NCBI GenBank assembly: GCA_012515455.1
Contig: JAAYYJ010000203.1
Location: forward strand, 1 to 35,785
Direction of reading: 5' to 3'
DNA from: Oligosphaeraceae bacterium
Lineage (GTDB): Bacteria > Verrucomicrobiota > Lentisphaeria > Oligosphaerales > Oligosphaeraceae
DNA length: 35,785 nt
In this document: piece by piece, positions 17,682 to 26,542 of the stretch
Layout: each line of letters begins with the position of its first letter
How positions within the stretch are numbered: position 1 is the stretch's first letter
The notes under the pieces: generated by a model
The model's database searches: none
The model's input: only the letters and a program-made list of their open reading frames with translations
Told to the model about the DNA's origin: nothing
Made by a program: the position numbers and the translations under genes

Positions 17682-19184
17682 TCACGCTCGCCCGCCGGGG
17701 GTATAGCCCGGGTGCTCAAACCGCAGCGCATCGTGATCTTGGACGCCTAGGCCGGCGTCAGGATTCTTGAGGTGGCTCTGGTCAAGCAGTGGGTATTCAC
17801 GCCAGTCCAGCCCTTGGGCGGTCTCAATATATGCCTCGCTGGCATTCTCCTGTTTAAGGTATTCCAGAAGCGTGCGTTTGAGCTGGCTCTGGATGTCCCG
17901 CAACAGCGGTGTCCCCGCTTTGTCGCAGGTCTCTTCTGGATCATGGATACGGTCGAAGAGGAATTCCCGGCGGTCACCGGCAGAATAGATGTATTTCCAG
18001 GCCTCGTTCACAATCATGTAGATTCCCCGCTGGGCATCAGCAAATTGGGAAAAAACATATTCCCGGCCGCTTTTGCCGCGGCAGAGGCCGTTCAGCTCTT
18101 CGCCATCCAAATCCAGTTTTGTAGAGTCTGCACCTGCGGCAGCAGCCAGAGTCGGGAAGAGGTCAACCAGACTGACGGGCTGCCGACAGATTTCACCGGC
18201 AGGGAAAGCTTGGGGGTAGCGGATCAGCATCGGCACTCGGCAGGAGGCATCGTGCATGCTGCGTTTGCCGTAGCAGTTGTAATCACCTAGGAACTCGCCG
18301 TGGTCCGAGGTGAAGACGATCAGAGTGTTCTCCAGCTGTCCGCTGTCCTCCAGAGTTTTGAGAATTCTGCCGATCTGGAAATCGACAAAGGAAATTGCCG
18401 CATAGTAGTATGCCTTGAAAGTCCGCTGAAGATTCCTGTCGATACCCTGATCGCGGTGTTTGCCGCGGTTCTGCTGGCGGTTGATCCAGCACTGCAGATC
18501 CTCGCTGTTTGCCGGGACCTTCGCGTGCGGCATCAGCTGAGCGCGGTACAGCTTGTGCCAGGGCTTGGGCACCGCGCAGGGTGGATGGGGGTGGATGAAG
18601 CTGGAAAACAGAAACCAGGGGTTGGATTCATGCTGCTGTTTGCTGATGAACTCCAGACTTTTGCTGCCAACCCAGGCACTGGGATGGAACTCCTCGCTGT
18701 AAGGTGATACTTGGGGCAGGTAGTACATCTCGCTGCGAGTGCCTTGGGGTTCGTCACAGGACAAGCCGTGCTCAACCAGAAATTTGCAGTAATCGTCCCG
18801 GGATGGATCGGAACAGCATTCTTCCTGCACCAATCGTGACTGAAAGCCGCGCAATTCCTGGCGGTCGGGCAGGAAATGACATTTGCCGACGCTGGCGGTG
18901 GTATAACCGACCTGCCCCAGCACCGCAGGCAAAGACTTACCGTCATCTGCCGGCATTGGACCGTTTGTATAAAGCCCCGATTTGCGGGTATATTTGCCGT
19001 AATGCATGCACCATCTGGCCGGGACACAGACCGGGCAGGGCGAGTAGGCGCTGGTAAAGGCCGTGCCTTCCCTGGCCAAGCGGTCCAGGTTAGGGGTCTG
19101 AATGAGCGGATTGTTCAAGGCTCCAATGGTGTCGAAGCGCTGCATGTCGGTAAACAGCAATAAGATATTAGGTCTAGCGCACAT
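17682..19184 (-). CDS. Cys-type sulfatase (formylglycine-dependent), apparently cytoplasmic
   Basis: NILLLFTDMQRFDTIG (metal site), CPVCVPARWCMHYGKY (CxPxR), VGKCHF, FTSDHGEFLGDYNCYGKRSMHDASCRVPMLIRYP. ATG at 19184 with AGAGAG upstream; the listed 19190 start is an in-frame TTG. Confidence 0.92.
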   Translation of the reverse strand: MCARPNILLLFTDMQRFDTIGALNNPLIQTPNLDRLAREGTAFTSAYSPCPVCVPARWCMHYGKYTRKSGLYTNGPMPADDGKSLPAVLGQVGYTTASVGKCHFLPDRQELRGFQSRLVQEECCSDPSRDDYCKFLVEHGLSCDEPQGTRSEMYYLPQVSPYSEEFHPSAWVGSKSLEFISKQQHESNPWFLFSSFIHPHPPCAVPKPWHKLYRAQLMPHAKVPANSEDLQCWINRQQNRGKHRDQGIDRNLQRTFKAYYYAAISFVDFQIGRILKTLEDSGQLENTLIVFTSDHGEFLGDYNCYGKRSMHDASCRVPMLIRYPQAFPAGEICRQPVSLVDLFPTLAAAAGADSTKLDLDGEELNGLCRGKSGREYVFSQFADAQRGIYMIVNEAWKYIYSAGDRREFLFDRIHDPEETCDKAGTPLLRDIQSQLKRTLLEYLKQENASEAYIETAQGLDWREYPLLDQSHLKNPDAGLGVQDHDALRFEHPGYTPGGRA

Positions 19185-19304
19185 TTTCAATCTCTCTTTT
19201 CACCATTTGCAAACCACTTAGCCCGCGACTGGTCAGCCGTGCCGGCAGCCATAATATAAGTGCCGATGCATCAAGTGCCATCACCAACAGCGCCTGGCAG
19301 TAAG

Positions 19305-19350
19305 AAAAAACGCCGACCGGATGCAGCTGGCTGCTGTTCCGGTCGGCGTT
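19305..19350 (-). terminator. Intrinsic terminator downstream of the porin gene
   Basis: Minus strand: AACGCCGACCGG-18 nt-CCGGTCGGCGTT followed by a T run; 12-bp perfect stem. Confidence 0.85.
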
Positions 19351-19405
19351 ATGTAGGTGTATGCACCTGCCCGCGGGCAGTCCAGGACGGCCCGCGGGAG
19401 GGTAC

Positions 19406-20743
19406 TCAAAATGTCATGGTGACTTCGAAGCGTCCCCAATTGCTGTGCTGACCGTTGGCATAGTAATCACCCGGATCGAAGCGCGAGAACTGGAACACAA
19501 AATTGAAGTTGTCATTGAGCTTATAGCTGGCGCAGGCGCTCAGCAGCAGACCCATATAATTGCCGTTGCCGGAACGCACTGGGGTGTCGGGCTCATCAAC
19601 ATAATAGGCCGTGGAGGCCAGCACAACCTTGAGCTTGGCCAGCGGATTGAGGGTCAGGTCACCACGGAAGATATTCATGTTGGTCCAGTTGCCGTTGGTC
19701 AGAATCGGAATCAGCTCTTCCTGCCAGAGGGGGGCCTGGCTGAGCAGGGAGTTCCAGCCCTCGCTGGGCCGGGAGCTGCTTTTGTCACCGCTGTAGTGGG
19801 TGTAATTGCAGCCCAGACTGGGGTCCCAGGGCAGATATTCAGTGAGATAGTACTTGAGTCTGGCATCAATCAGCAGGCCTTCATTGCGCCCGCCGCTGGC
19901 GTTGCGCCCAGCCTGTTTGGCTATCTCCAGGCTGTATTCCCAGTCTTCCAGCGGTTTTCCGAACAGCCGCCCGCCCGCGGTATGCAAGCTGGTGCTGCAG
20001 TCGGCATCGTGATAGCGCTCAGCGACGGTCGGGAATTCGTCTTCGACGTCATTGAACAGGTAATACAAATCGAGGTTCCAGGCGGGCGAGAAGTTGTGCG
20101 TCCAGTATGTGCCGGCGGTAAAGACGTCACCGACGCGCAGGCGGCGGTTCTGGTCATTAATAAACACCGTGCGGTCCTTCCACTCGTCATAGAACATAAA
20201 GACTGTGACGCAGTCATTTTCGTCTTTGTAGCGCAGGCTGGCGCCATCCATGTACACGGTGCGGCCCTGGTCGAAAGGCGTACCTTCGGACAGAATCAGT
20301 CCGTTGCCGAAGCCGAGGCTCTGGCGTCCCAAGGTCAGGGTGAAGCCTTCGCTGAGGAAGTTCTTCAGAACCACATTGAAGTTGTCAACAATCACTTCAT
20401 CGGGGAACTCCCAGGTCGCGCCATCGAGGTCATTGGGGTCGTTCGGGCTGCTGCTGACCTTGTGGACGCGGTTGACCAGACGCAGGTTGATGGTCATGGA
20501 ATCACCGAGGTCCAGAGCCATCCAGGCGCGCGAGCGAACCCGCAGATATTGCAGCGGCGGATAATTTTCGTCCATACCGTCGGGGGCCAGCACCGTGCGG
20601 TCAAAACCCTCAAAACGGGTCCGGATATCTCCGCCCAGGCGCAAATTCAGGTCCTCGCTCAGGGCGAAGGTGTGTTCGGCATAGGCCAGACTGGACAGCA
20701 GCAGCAGTCCGGCCAGGATGAACCAATTTTTACTAGTCAGCAT
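19406..20743 (-). CDS. Outer-membrane beta-barrel porin, alginate-export-like
   Basis: Start MLTSKNWFILAGLLLLSSLAYA (signal peptide; AAGGAGAGA upstream). LNLRLGGDIRTRFEG...YLRVRSRAWMALDLGDSMTINLRLVNR...LGRQSLGFGNGLILSEGTPFDQGRTVYMDGASLRY; ends in terminal Phe (EVTMTF). Confidence 0.85.
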   Translation of the reverse strand: MLTSKNWFILAGLLLLSSLAYAEHTFALSEDLNLRLGGDIRTRFEGFDRTVLAPDGMDENYPPLQYLRVRSRAWMALDLGDSMTINLRLVNRVHKVSSSPNDPNDLDGATWEFPDEVIVDNFNVVLKNFLSEGFTLTLGRQSLGFGNGLILSEGTPFDQGRTVYMDGASLRYKDENDCVTVFMFYDEWKDRTVFINDQNRRLRVGDVFTAGTYWTHNFSPAWNLDLYYLFNDVEDEFPTVAERYHDADCSTSLHTAGGRLFGKPLEDWEYSLEIAKQAGRNASGGRNEGLLIDARLKYYLTEYLPWDPSLGCNYTHYSGDKSSSRPSEGWNSLLSQAPLWQEELIPILTNGNWTNMNIFRGDLTLNPLAKLKVVLASTAYYVDEPDTPVRSGNGNYMGLLLSACASYKLNDNFNFVFQFSRFDPGDYYANGQHSNWGRFEVTMTF

Positions 20744-20929
20744 TCGTGTCTCTCCTTGGTTTTGCTTCAGGAACTGATTGGTTTTTTCGGCTTGATACAA
20801 TTTTCAACTGACAGATATGAGTGAGCTCGAACCTTTCCGATGGCAGCGTCATCTCCTCAGGACGCTACCTGCGCCAATAAAATCGGCCATGCATGACTTT
20901 CTCCCTTTCTGCTGATGGTGGGTTGATAG

Positions 20930-20968
20930 AAAAAAAGCGCCCCAGAGGGTTGCTTCCTCCGGGGCGCT
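20930..20968 (-). terminator. Strong intrinsic terminator upstream of, and co-directional with, the porin gene
   Basis: Minus strand: AGCGCCCCGGAGG-AAGCAAC-CCTCTGGGGCGCT then TTTTTTT; 13-bp stem with one G-U pair. Confidence 0.85.
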
Positions 20969-21367
20969 CGGGCGATTCCTGGTGTCAAAACGGGGCGGAC
21001 TGTGGTCCTGGCCGTTTTGTCTGCATATCCAGGGGACACACAAACGGCGGGAGGCGGCTAGAGCCGCCACCAATACAAGTAAAAAATGACCTGTAATTCT
21101 TGCGCCATGGTTTGTTCCCAGGGTGGATATAGCAATAATACAATAAAGCCGAATTTGTCATAATGCAAATCGGAGAGTAATTTTTTTCACCTCTCCCGGC
21201 AGCGGGAGGCTTTTCCGCATCCTCCGGGTGCGGGGAAATCGTTTTCCGGTGCCGGGATTTGCTATTTATACCGTCCGGCAATATGTTAATGGAATGTATT
21301 TTGCGGATTTTTCCCTCTGTTTTGCGGTTGATTTTGTATTGTGTAACAGCCCAGGACCTTATCAAGC

Positions 21368-23251
21368 ATGAAAACCATTTATCGGGCTCTCCGCGCCCAA
21401 ATTTCGGCGGAGAAAATGCTCACCCATACTGCTGAGCTGCTGCAGTTGGAGCTCGGGCAGACCTTCCCCTGCTATCACGCTTCTGCCCGGCGCACCCTGG
21501 AAATACTGCAGGAGACCGGAATTCCCAATGCGGAGATGCTGTCTTTTCCCGCTGACGGGCGGACTGCCTATCAGGATAAAATCACCCCCTTGGGCTGGGA
21601 TGCCTCCTGCGGCAAACTGACCATCCTGGCGGGGGCTGGCATTGAGCCGGGGTTCCTCGCTGCCGACTACCAGCGCCATCCCTTCCATCTCATCAAAGGC
21701 TCCTGCGCGACCGCGCCGGGAGGCGAGGAAGTCCGCATTATCGGGGAGGAGCAGCTCTCTGCTGGGGCTGATTGCCGGGACGCGCTGGTGCTGATTCCTG
21801 CTGACAGCGGTCCGGTGGGCGGCAGGCTGAAGGCATATCTCAATTACGGGGTCAAGGGTGTGATCAGCGATTATGCCATGAATGCCCAGGATGCCCCGGA
21901 CGGTATCCAATGGTGCAATGCCTTTACCGAGAATGCAAGCTGGCATGTGACTGCCGATGACCGGCCCTTCGTCGCCTTCTCTGTCACGCCCCGGACCGGA
22001 AAACTGCTGCGCCAGGCGCTCTCTCAGGGCGTGGTGCGGGCCAGAATCGAATGCGACGGCCGGCGTTATGAAGACACGGTGCCACTGGTGACCGCCTGCG
22101 TGCCGGGGCGGCGCCGGGAGGAATGCTGGCTGATGGCGCATTTGTATGAGCCCCTGGGCAATGACAACTCCAGCGGTGTGGCTGCGGCCATTGAGACCGC
22201 GCGGATACTGCAGCAGCGCGGGCAGCCGGAATTCTCCTTGCGGCTGCTGTTTGGGCTGGAGCACTATGGTTTTGCGGCCTATGCCTCGCGTCGGGGCAAT
22301 AATCTGTCTCAGGAAGTGATTGGTGCCTGCAATTACGATGCGATGTACCTGCGCCAGGGGTGGGAGATCGATTTCCGGTGCGGTTCGCCGGCGCTGCCCT
22401 TTTACGGCAATTACCTGGGCAAGATGCTGGCTGATGAACTGCGGGGCGAGCCCGACGTGCCGGCCATCAAATTCCGCAACAGTTTCCCCTGCATGTATGA
22501 CGATGATTCCTTCCTCGGTGACTCGACTACCGGCGTGCCGACCGTCTGGCCTTTCCGCACCGGCAAGAATTTCTGGCACAATTCGGTGCAGACCATCGAC
22601 TATGTGCAAAAACAGCCTTTCGCAGTCGGCTGCGCCATCAACGCCGCTTTCGTAACAGCGCTGATTTTCCCCGAGGAGCGCCTGCTGGACAAGGTGCTGC
22701 CGGCCGCCCGGGAGATGCTGCAGAGCGAACGCCAGTTCGTGGTCGGATCACAAAAAAAACACCTCACTCTGCGCTGCCAGATTCTCAGCCGGGACCTGGA
22801 GAATTTCACCCGCGTCTTCCCGCCGGAAAAAGTCACTCCTCTGCTCGAAGCATGGCAGCAGGAGACTCAGGGGATGCTGGCGGCTATGCCGCCGGAATGT
22901 GCGCTGGAGTGCGAATCCTGGAGCCTGCCCCTGGAGCAGGTCGTGCCCGAGCGCCTGACCTGCGGACTGCCGTACGACCTGGCCAGAGTGCCGTTGGCCG
23001 AGAGGGTGCCACTGCCCGGGCGGGTGCTCTACGGTCCGCTGGCGGCTATACTGTCAGCGATGGACGGCAAGCGCAACCTGGCGCAGATATTGCGCCGGGT
23101 CTCGCACGAGACCCGGCACTGGCTGAGCCGGCGTGAATGCCGCCCGCTGCTGGTCGCCATTCGTTATTTGTCCCAGTACGGCTACGTCGCTTTGCACAAC
23201 CGGAACAATCTTGACAACTTGGGGCTCCTGCTGGAAGAACCACAATCATGA
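21368..23251 (+). CDS. M28-like (DUF4910-like) aminopeptidase with C-terminal extension
   Basis: LMAHLYEPLGNDNSSGVAAAIETARIL, LRLLFGLEHYGF, CNYDAM and FWHNSVQTIDYV follow the order of M28 metal-site motifs; C-terminal winged-helix-like GRVLYGPLAAILSAMDGKRNLAQILRRV. Confidence 0.75.
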   Translation: MKTIYRALRAQISAEKMLTHTAELLQLELGQTFPCYHASARRTLEILQETGIPNAEMLSFPADGRTAYQDKITPLGWDASCGKLTILAGAGIEPGFLAADYQRHPFHLIKGSCATAPGGEEVRIIGEEQLSAGADCRDALVLIPADSGPVGGRLKAYLNYGVKGVISDYAMNAQDAPDGIQWCNAFTENASWHVTADDRPFVAFSVTPRTGKLLRQALSQGVVRARIECDGRRYEDTVPLVTACVPGRRREECWLMAHLYEPLGNDNSSGVAAAIETARILQQRGQPEFSLRLLFGLEHYGFAAYASRRGNNLSQEVIGACNYDAMYLRQGWEIDFRCGSPALPFYGNYLGKMLADELRGEPDVPAIKFRNSFPCMYDDDSFLGDSTTGVPTVWPFRTGKNFWHNSVQTIDYVQKQPFAVGCAINAAFVTALIFPEERLLDKVLPAAREMLQSERQFVVGSQKKHLTLRCQILSRDLENFTRVFPPEKVTPLLEAWQQETQGMLAAMPPECALECESWSLPLEQVVPERLTCGLPYDLARVPLAERVPLPGRVLYGPLAAILSAMDGKRNLAQILRRVSHETRHWLSRRECRPLLVAIRYLSQYGYVALHNRNNLDNLGLLLEEPQS

Positions 23252-26200
23252 CTGCGCATTACACTTACACCCCTGAGGGTATGTCGATCTTTGGCTCCCG
23301 GGAACGCTTCAACCGGGTGCTGTACGGCGGGCATCAGCATGATGAACACCAGGAGCGTTATTTCACCTTCGCCGGGGACACGCCGATTTTCATGGGTGCG
23401 GCCAGCGACTACAGCCAGGACACCTGGTGCTACCAGGCCAAGAACGGTGTGCTGCTGAGCGGATTGGCACTGACCGAGGGGTATGCCGGGGGAGGATCGC
23501 ACGATATTTATTCCAGCTGGTTCCATGACTGCTCGGATGTCCTGACCACCTGGCGCAGCGGCTATATCACCTATCGCCTGAGCCGCTTCTCGCCCTACTT
23601 CCCCCAGGTGATGGTCGATATGGCGGTATATCCTCTGATTCACGAGGACGGATTCCTGGTGCAGTATGATATCACCACCGACCAGAGGGTGATCTTCTGC
23701 GCCGGATTTGGCGGCATCACCAAATTTTTTGGCCGCTTTGATCATCCCACCTCGAAACGCCGCGATTTCAGCCCTGAAGACTGTACTGACAACCAGGCCG
23801 AAGTGTTGTCGGATCACGCAGCCATTTCCGGTCCCAACGGAGTACGGATGCAGCTGAAGGCGGATTTCCCCTGCGAATATTCCCTGACCACCGCCGAGGC
23901 TCTGGCCGCCCCCAGTCCCGGGCTTTTTCTGGGGCAGCATCCGGGGCCAGCCGTGGTGGTCAGGGTCAAGGCGGTCATTCCCGCCCACAGCCGTTTCCGC
24001 GGCCATCTGCTGGTGTTGCGCAACAACTGCCCGGAGCGCTTGCGCAGTCTCCTGGGCGACGGTGATCTGGACCGTATTACGCGGAGCATGATCCGAGACA
24101 AGCACGCCATGGTATCCTTCCATACTCCGGATGCACAGCTGGATGCCACGGTGCCGGATACGGTCATTGCCCTGGATGCCTCTTTTCACGGCCAGAGTTT
24201 CTACCATGGAGCCATCGGTTACCATGCGCCTTTCCTGGGCTGGCGAGGCTGGTACGCACCGGTGCTGCTGGGCTGGTCAGACAGGGTGCGCAGCGCCATC
24301 GAGAGCCATTTCGCTACCATTACCCGCAGTGAAGGCCAGGAGCGGGTCTGGTGGGATGGCGCCGACCGTCCCGATCTTGATCATGAGGGCACGCAGTACC
24401 ATCATCTGCAGAATTCATCCGGTCATCTGACTGCGCTGCTGCATCGCGATGACATTTACGATATGCAGGAAGTCGCAGTCGATATGACGCTTTTCTATCT
24501 GCAGAACAGCGCCGACCTGGAGACCGGCGGGAAAATCTACGACCGGCTGCTGGAAATCCTGTCCTGGGAAGCGCGGATACTCGATCCGGACGGCGATGGC
24601 CTGTACCAGAATTTTCTCAACACCTGGATATCGGACGGCCATTCCTACAATGGTGCCGGCTGTGCCCAGGCCAGCATCTATAATTTCACTGCCAACCTGG
24701 TCACTGCGCGACTGGGCCGGAAGCTCGGCCGGGAGGTCCGGAATCAGGAAGTCCTGGCCGACCAGATTTTGCAGGCTCTGTATCGCTATTTATGGCTGCC
24801 GAAGGAGGGTATCCTGGCTGAGTCCATTGACCGGATCGGCAATCGCCTGCTTCATCCATCGCCGGAGCTCTCCACCACTTATCTGGCCATCAATGCAGGG
24901 GTGGTTAACGCACCGCAGGCTTGGTCGATGCTCAGGTGGACGGAGCGCAATTGCCGCAGCATCCGTACCGTCGGACGCGGTGGCAGGCTGTATTTTTCTT
25001 CGAATTGGCTGCCCAAAAAATACTCCACATGCGGGATTTTTTCGGCTGAGAATGCCTGCTTGGCCCTAGCCTATTACCGTTGCGGCCAGCCGGAGAAGGC
25101 CTTCGAGATCGTGCAGGGGCTGCTGGACGCTTTTGCACTTTCGCCCTATCCTGGCTCCATCACCCATGTACTCTCGGGGCAGGGCGGCAGCGATGGCGGC
25201 GATATCGATTTCACCGATGTCTCCAGTTGCTATCTGCAGCTGTTGCTGGAGGGACTCTGGGGGGTGCGCTTTCAGCTGTTGGAAGAAGTGATTTATCTCA
25301 CCCCGCAGCTGCCCCCGGATTGGGAGGCCGCAGAGCTGAATCTGCCGGCAGTGAGTCTGAGTTACCACCGCCGCGGAAACTGTGAAACCCTGCTGGCAGT
25401 CGTTGAGCATCCGGCCCGGAAGGTTTTCACCCTGCCGCTGCGGCAGGCAAAAATAGAACAGCTGCTGCTGAATGGCAAAAGCATACCCTATACTGTGATA
25501 CCCGGCTGGAAACGGAGCTTCCTGCAGTGCGAGACCAGTATCTGCGGCAAAATTGAGTTGAAGGTTTATGCGGCAGAGGCGCCTTATCCTCGTCTGCGCC
25601 AGCATGAGCTCACTCTTTTCCCCGGCAATCAAGCGGTTATTGCGGTGGATGACGGTGTGATTGACCACCTTGAAGCGCCGGAGGGGCTGCTGCAGAATGT
25701 CTCCACCAGTCCCCAGGAGCGTATCGTGCGCATCATCACCGAACAGGCGGGACTATATGATTGTCTGGTCCGTTCCGGCGAGGTGTTTTTGCCACTGACC
25801 ATCGAGGTCAGGAACCTGCCCCGATTGGAGGAGCCGCTGGAGATCAGCAGACTGGAGTTCCTCCCCCTGGAGCAGTTCTGCAATTGCGCCTTGACTGAAA
25901 TTCACCAGCAGGAATTCCGTTCTCCCCGTCCGCAGGGGTATTCCATCGGCATGCGTCTGAATGGCCGCTATGCCTGGGAATGGAACCACTTTGGCCATAA
26001 TGCCCTACAGGTCGATGATACACTCCTGCGGAAATGCGGCGGGGTGTTCGCCACGCCAGCAGGATGGCAGTTCGCAACCCCGCCGCAAGGACGGAATGCT
26101 GCGTGTGTGTCCCTGTGGGATAACTTCCCGACCAGTCTGGAGATTCCCCTGTCCGGCCGGGCGCGGGCTCTGGCCGTACTCTATTGCGGCAGCACCAATG

Positions 26201-26472
26201 CCATGCAGACGGCCGTCTGCAATGCCCGCCTGGAAGTGCATTATGCCGAGGGCCAGCCACAGTGCTGTGAGCTGCGCCAGCCGGATAATTTCGATGACTT
26301 TCTGCTGCCGGTTTATCAAAAACAGAATGAGGCGGTGTATGTGGGGGCCGGCACCCATGCGCTGGTGCAGGTCATCCGCCTGGACCCGCAGCGGGAGCTC
26401 TGCTGCTTCCGGGCCGAAGCAATCGCCAATGAGGTGATTCTGGATGTGCTGGCCTTGACTCTGGCGCGCTGA
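23248..26472 (+). CDS. DUF4450-like (alpha/alpha)6-barrel glycoside hydrolase, apparently cytoplasmic
   Basis: ATGA overlap with the preceding gene. YTPEGMSIFGSRERFNRVLYGG start block, GPEQ-type central domain with ARILDPDGDGLYQNFLNTWISDGHSYNGAGCAQASIYNF and repeated helices, beta-rich C-terminus. No signal peptide. Confidence 0.65.
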   Translation: MTAHYTYTPEGMSIFGSRERFNRVLYGGHQHDEHQERYFTFAGDTPIFMGAASDYSQDTWCYQAKNGVLLSGLALTEGYAGGGSHDIYSSWFHDCSDVLTTWRSGYITYRLSRFSPYFPQVMVDMAVYPLIHEDGFLVQYDITTDQRVIFCAGFGGITKFFGRFDHPTSKRRDFSPEDCTDNQAEVLSDHAAISGPNGVRMQLKADFPCEYSLTTAEALAAPSPGLFLGQHPGPAVVVRVKAVIPAHSRFRGHLLVLRNNCPERLRSLLGDGDLDRITRSMIRDKHAMVSFHTPDAQLDATVPDTVIALDASFHGQSFYHGAIGYHAPFLGWRGWYAPVLLGWSDRVRSAIESHFATITRSEGQERVWWDGADRPDLDHEGTQYHHLQNSSGHLTALLHRDDIYDMQEVAVDMTLFYLQNSADLETGGKIYDRLLEILSWEARILDPDGDGLYQNFLNTWISDGHSYNGAGCAQASIYNFTANLVTARLGRKLGREVRNQEVLADQILQALYRYLWLPKEGILAESIDRIGNRLLHPSPELSTTYLAINAGVVNAPQAWSMLRWTERNCRSIRTVGRGGRLYFSSNWLPKKYSTCGIFSAENACLALAYYRCGQPEKAFEIVQGLLDAFALSPYPGSITHVLSGQGGSDGGDIDFTDVSSCYLQLLLEGLWGVRFQLLEEVIYLTPQLPPDWEAAELNLPAVSLSYHRRGNCETLLAVVEHPARKVFTLPLRQAKIEQLLLNGKSIPYTVIPGWKRSFLQCETSICGKIELKVYAAEAPYPRLRQHELTLFPGNQAVIAVDDGVIDHLEAPEGLLQNVSTSPQERIVRIITEQAGLYDCLVRSGEVFLPLTIEVRNLPRLEEPLEISRLEFLPLEQFCNCALTEIHQQEFRSPRPQGYSIGMRLNGRYAWEWNHFGHNALQVDDTLLRKCGGVFATPAGWQFATPPQGRNAACVSLWDNFPTSLEIPLSGRARALAVLYCGSTNAMQTAVCNARLEVHYAEGQPQCCELRQPDNFDDFLLPVYQKQNEAVYVGAGTHALVQVIRLDPQRELCCFRAEAIANEVILDVLALTLAR

Positions 26473-26510
26473 AAAAAACGCCCCGGCCGGGAATTTCTCC
26501 GGTCGGGGTG
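26472..26510 (-). terminator. Intrinsic terminator in the convergent gap after the SGNH gene
   Basis: Plus-strand A7 followed by cgccccggccgg...ccggtcggggtg; read on the minus strand, a hairpin followed by T7. Confidence 0.7.
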
Positions 26511-26542
26511 CAGTTTCGGCGTCAGGTCCAGGTCCGGTCCGT

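Noticed and set aside
19250-19275. Sigma54-like TGGCAC...TGCAT upstream of the sulfatase
   Set aside because: GG-to-GC spacing is 8 nt instead of the required 10.
19361-20824. 487-aa plus-strand ORF opposite the porin
   Set aside because: Antisense of a coherent beta-barrel with signal peptide and terminal Phe; also runs across the porin terminator-proximal end.
20936-20968. GGAGGAAGCAACC resembling the SRP RNA GGAAGGAAGCAGCC motif
   Set aside because: It is the loop and upper stem of an intrinsic terminator; the helix 8 asymmetric loop and GGAA tetraloop arrangement is missing.
20985-21365. 126-aa minus-strand ORF in the porin/M28 intergenic region
   Set aside because: No motif, no convincing ribosome-binding site, composition not protein-like; the hairpins argue for an RNA or regulatory role.
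21362-22609. 415-aa minus-strand ORF opposite the M28-like gene, and similar shadows at 15091-16143, 16706-17380 and 23182-24225
   Set aside because: Shadow ORFs without recognisable motifs, fully covered by better-supported genes on the other strand.
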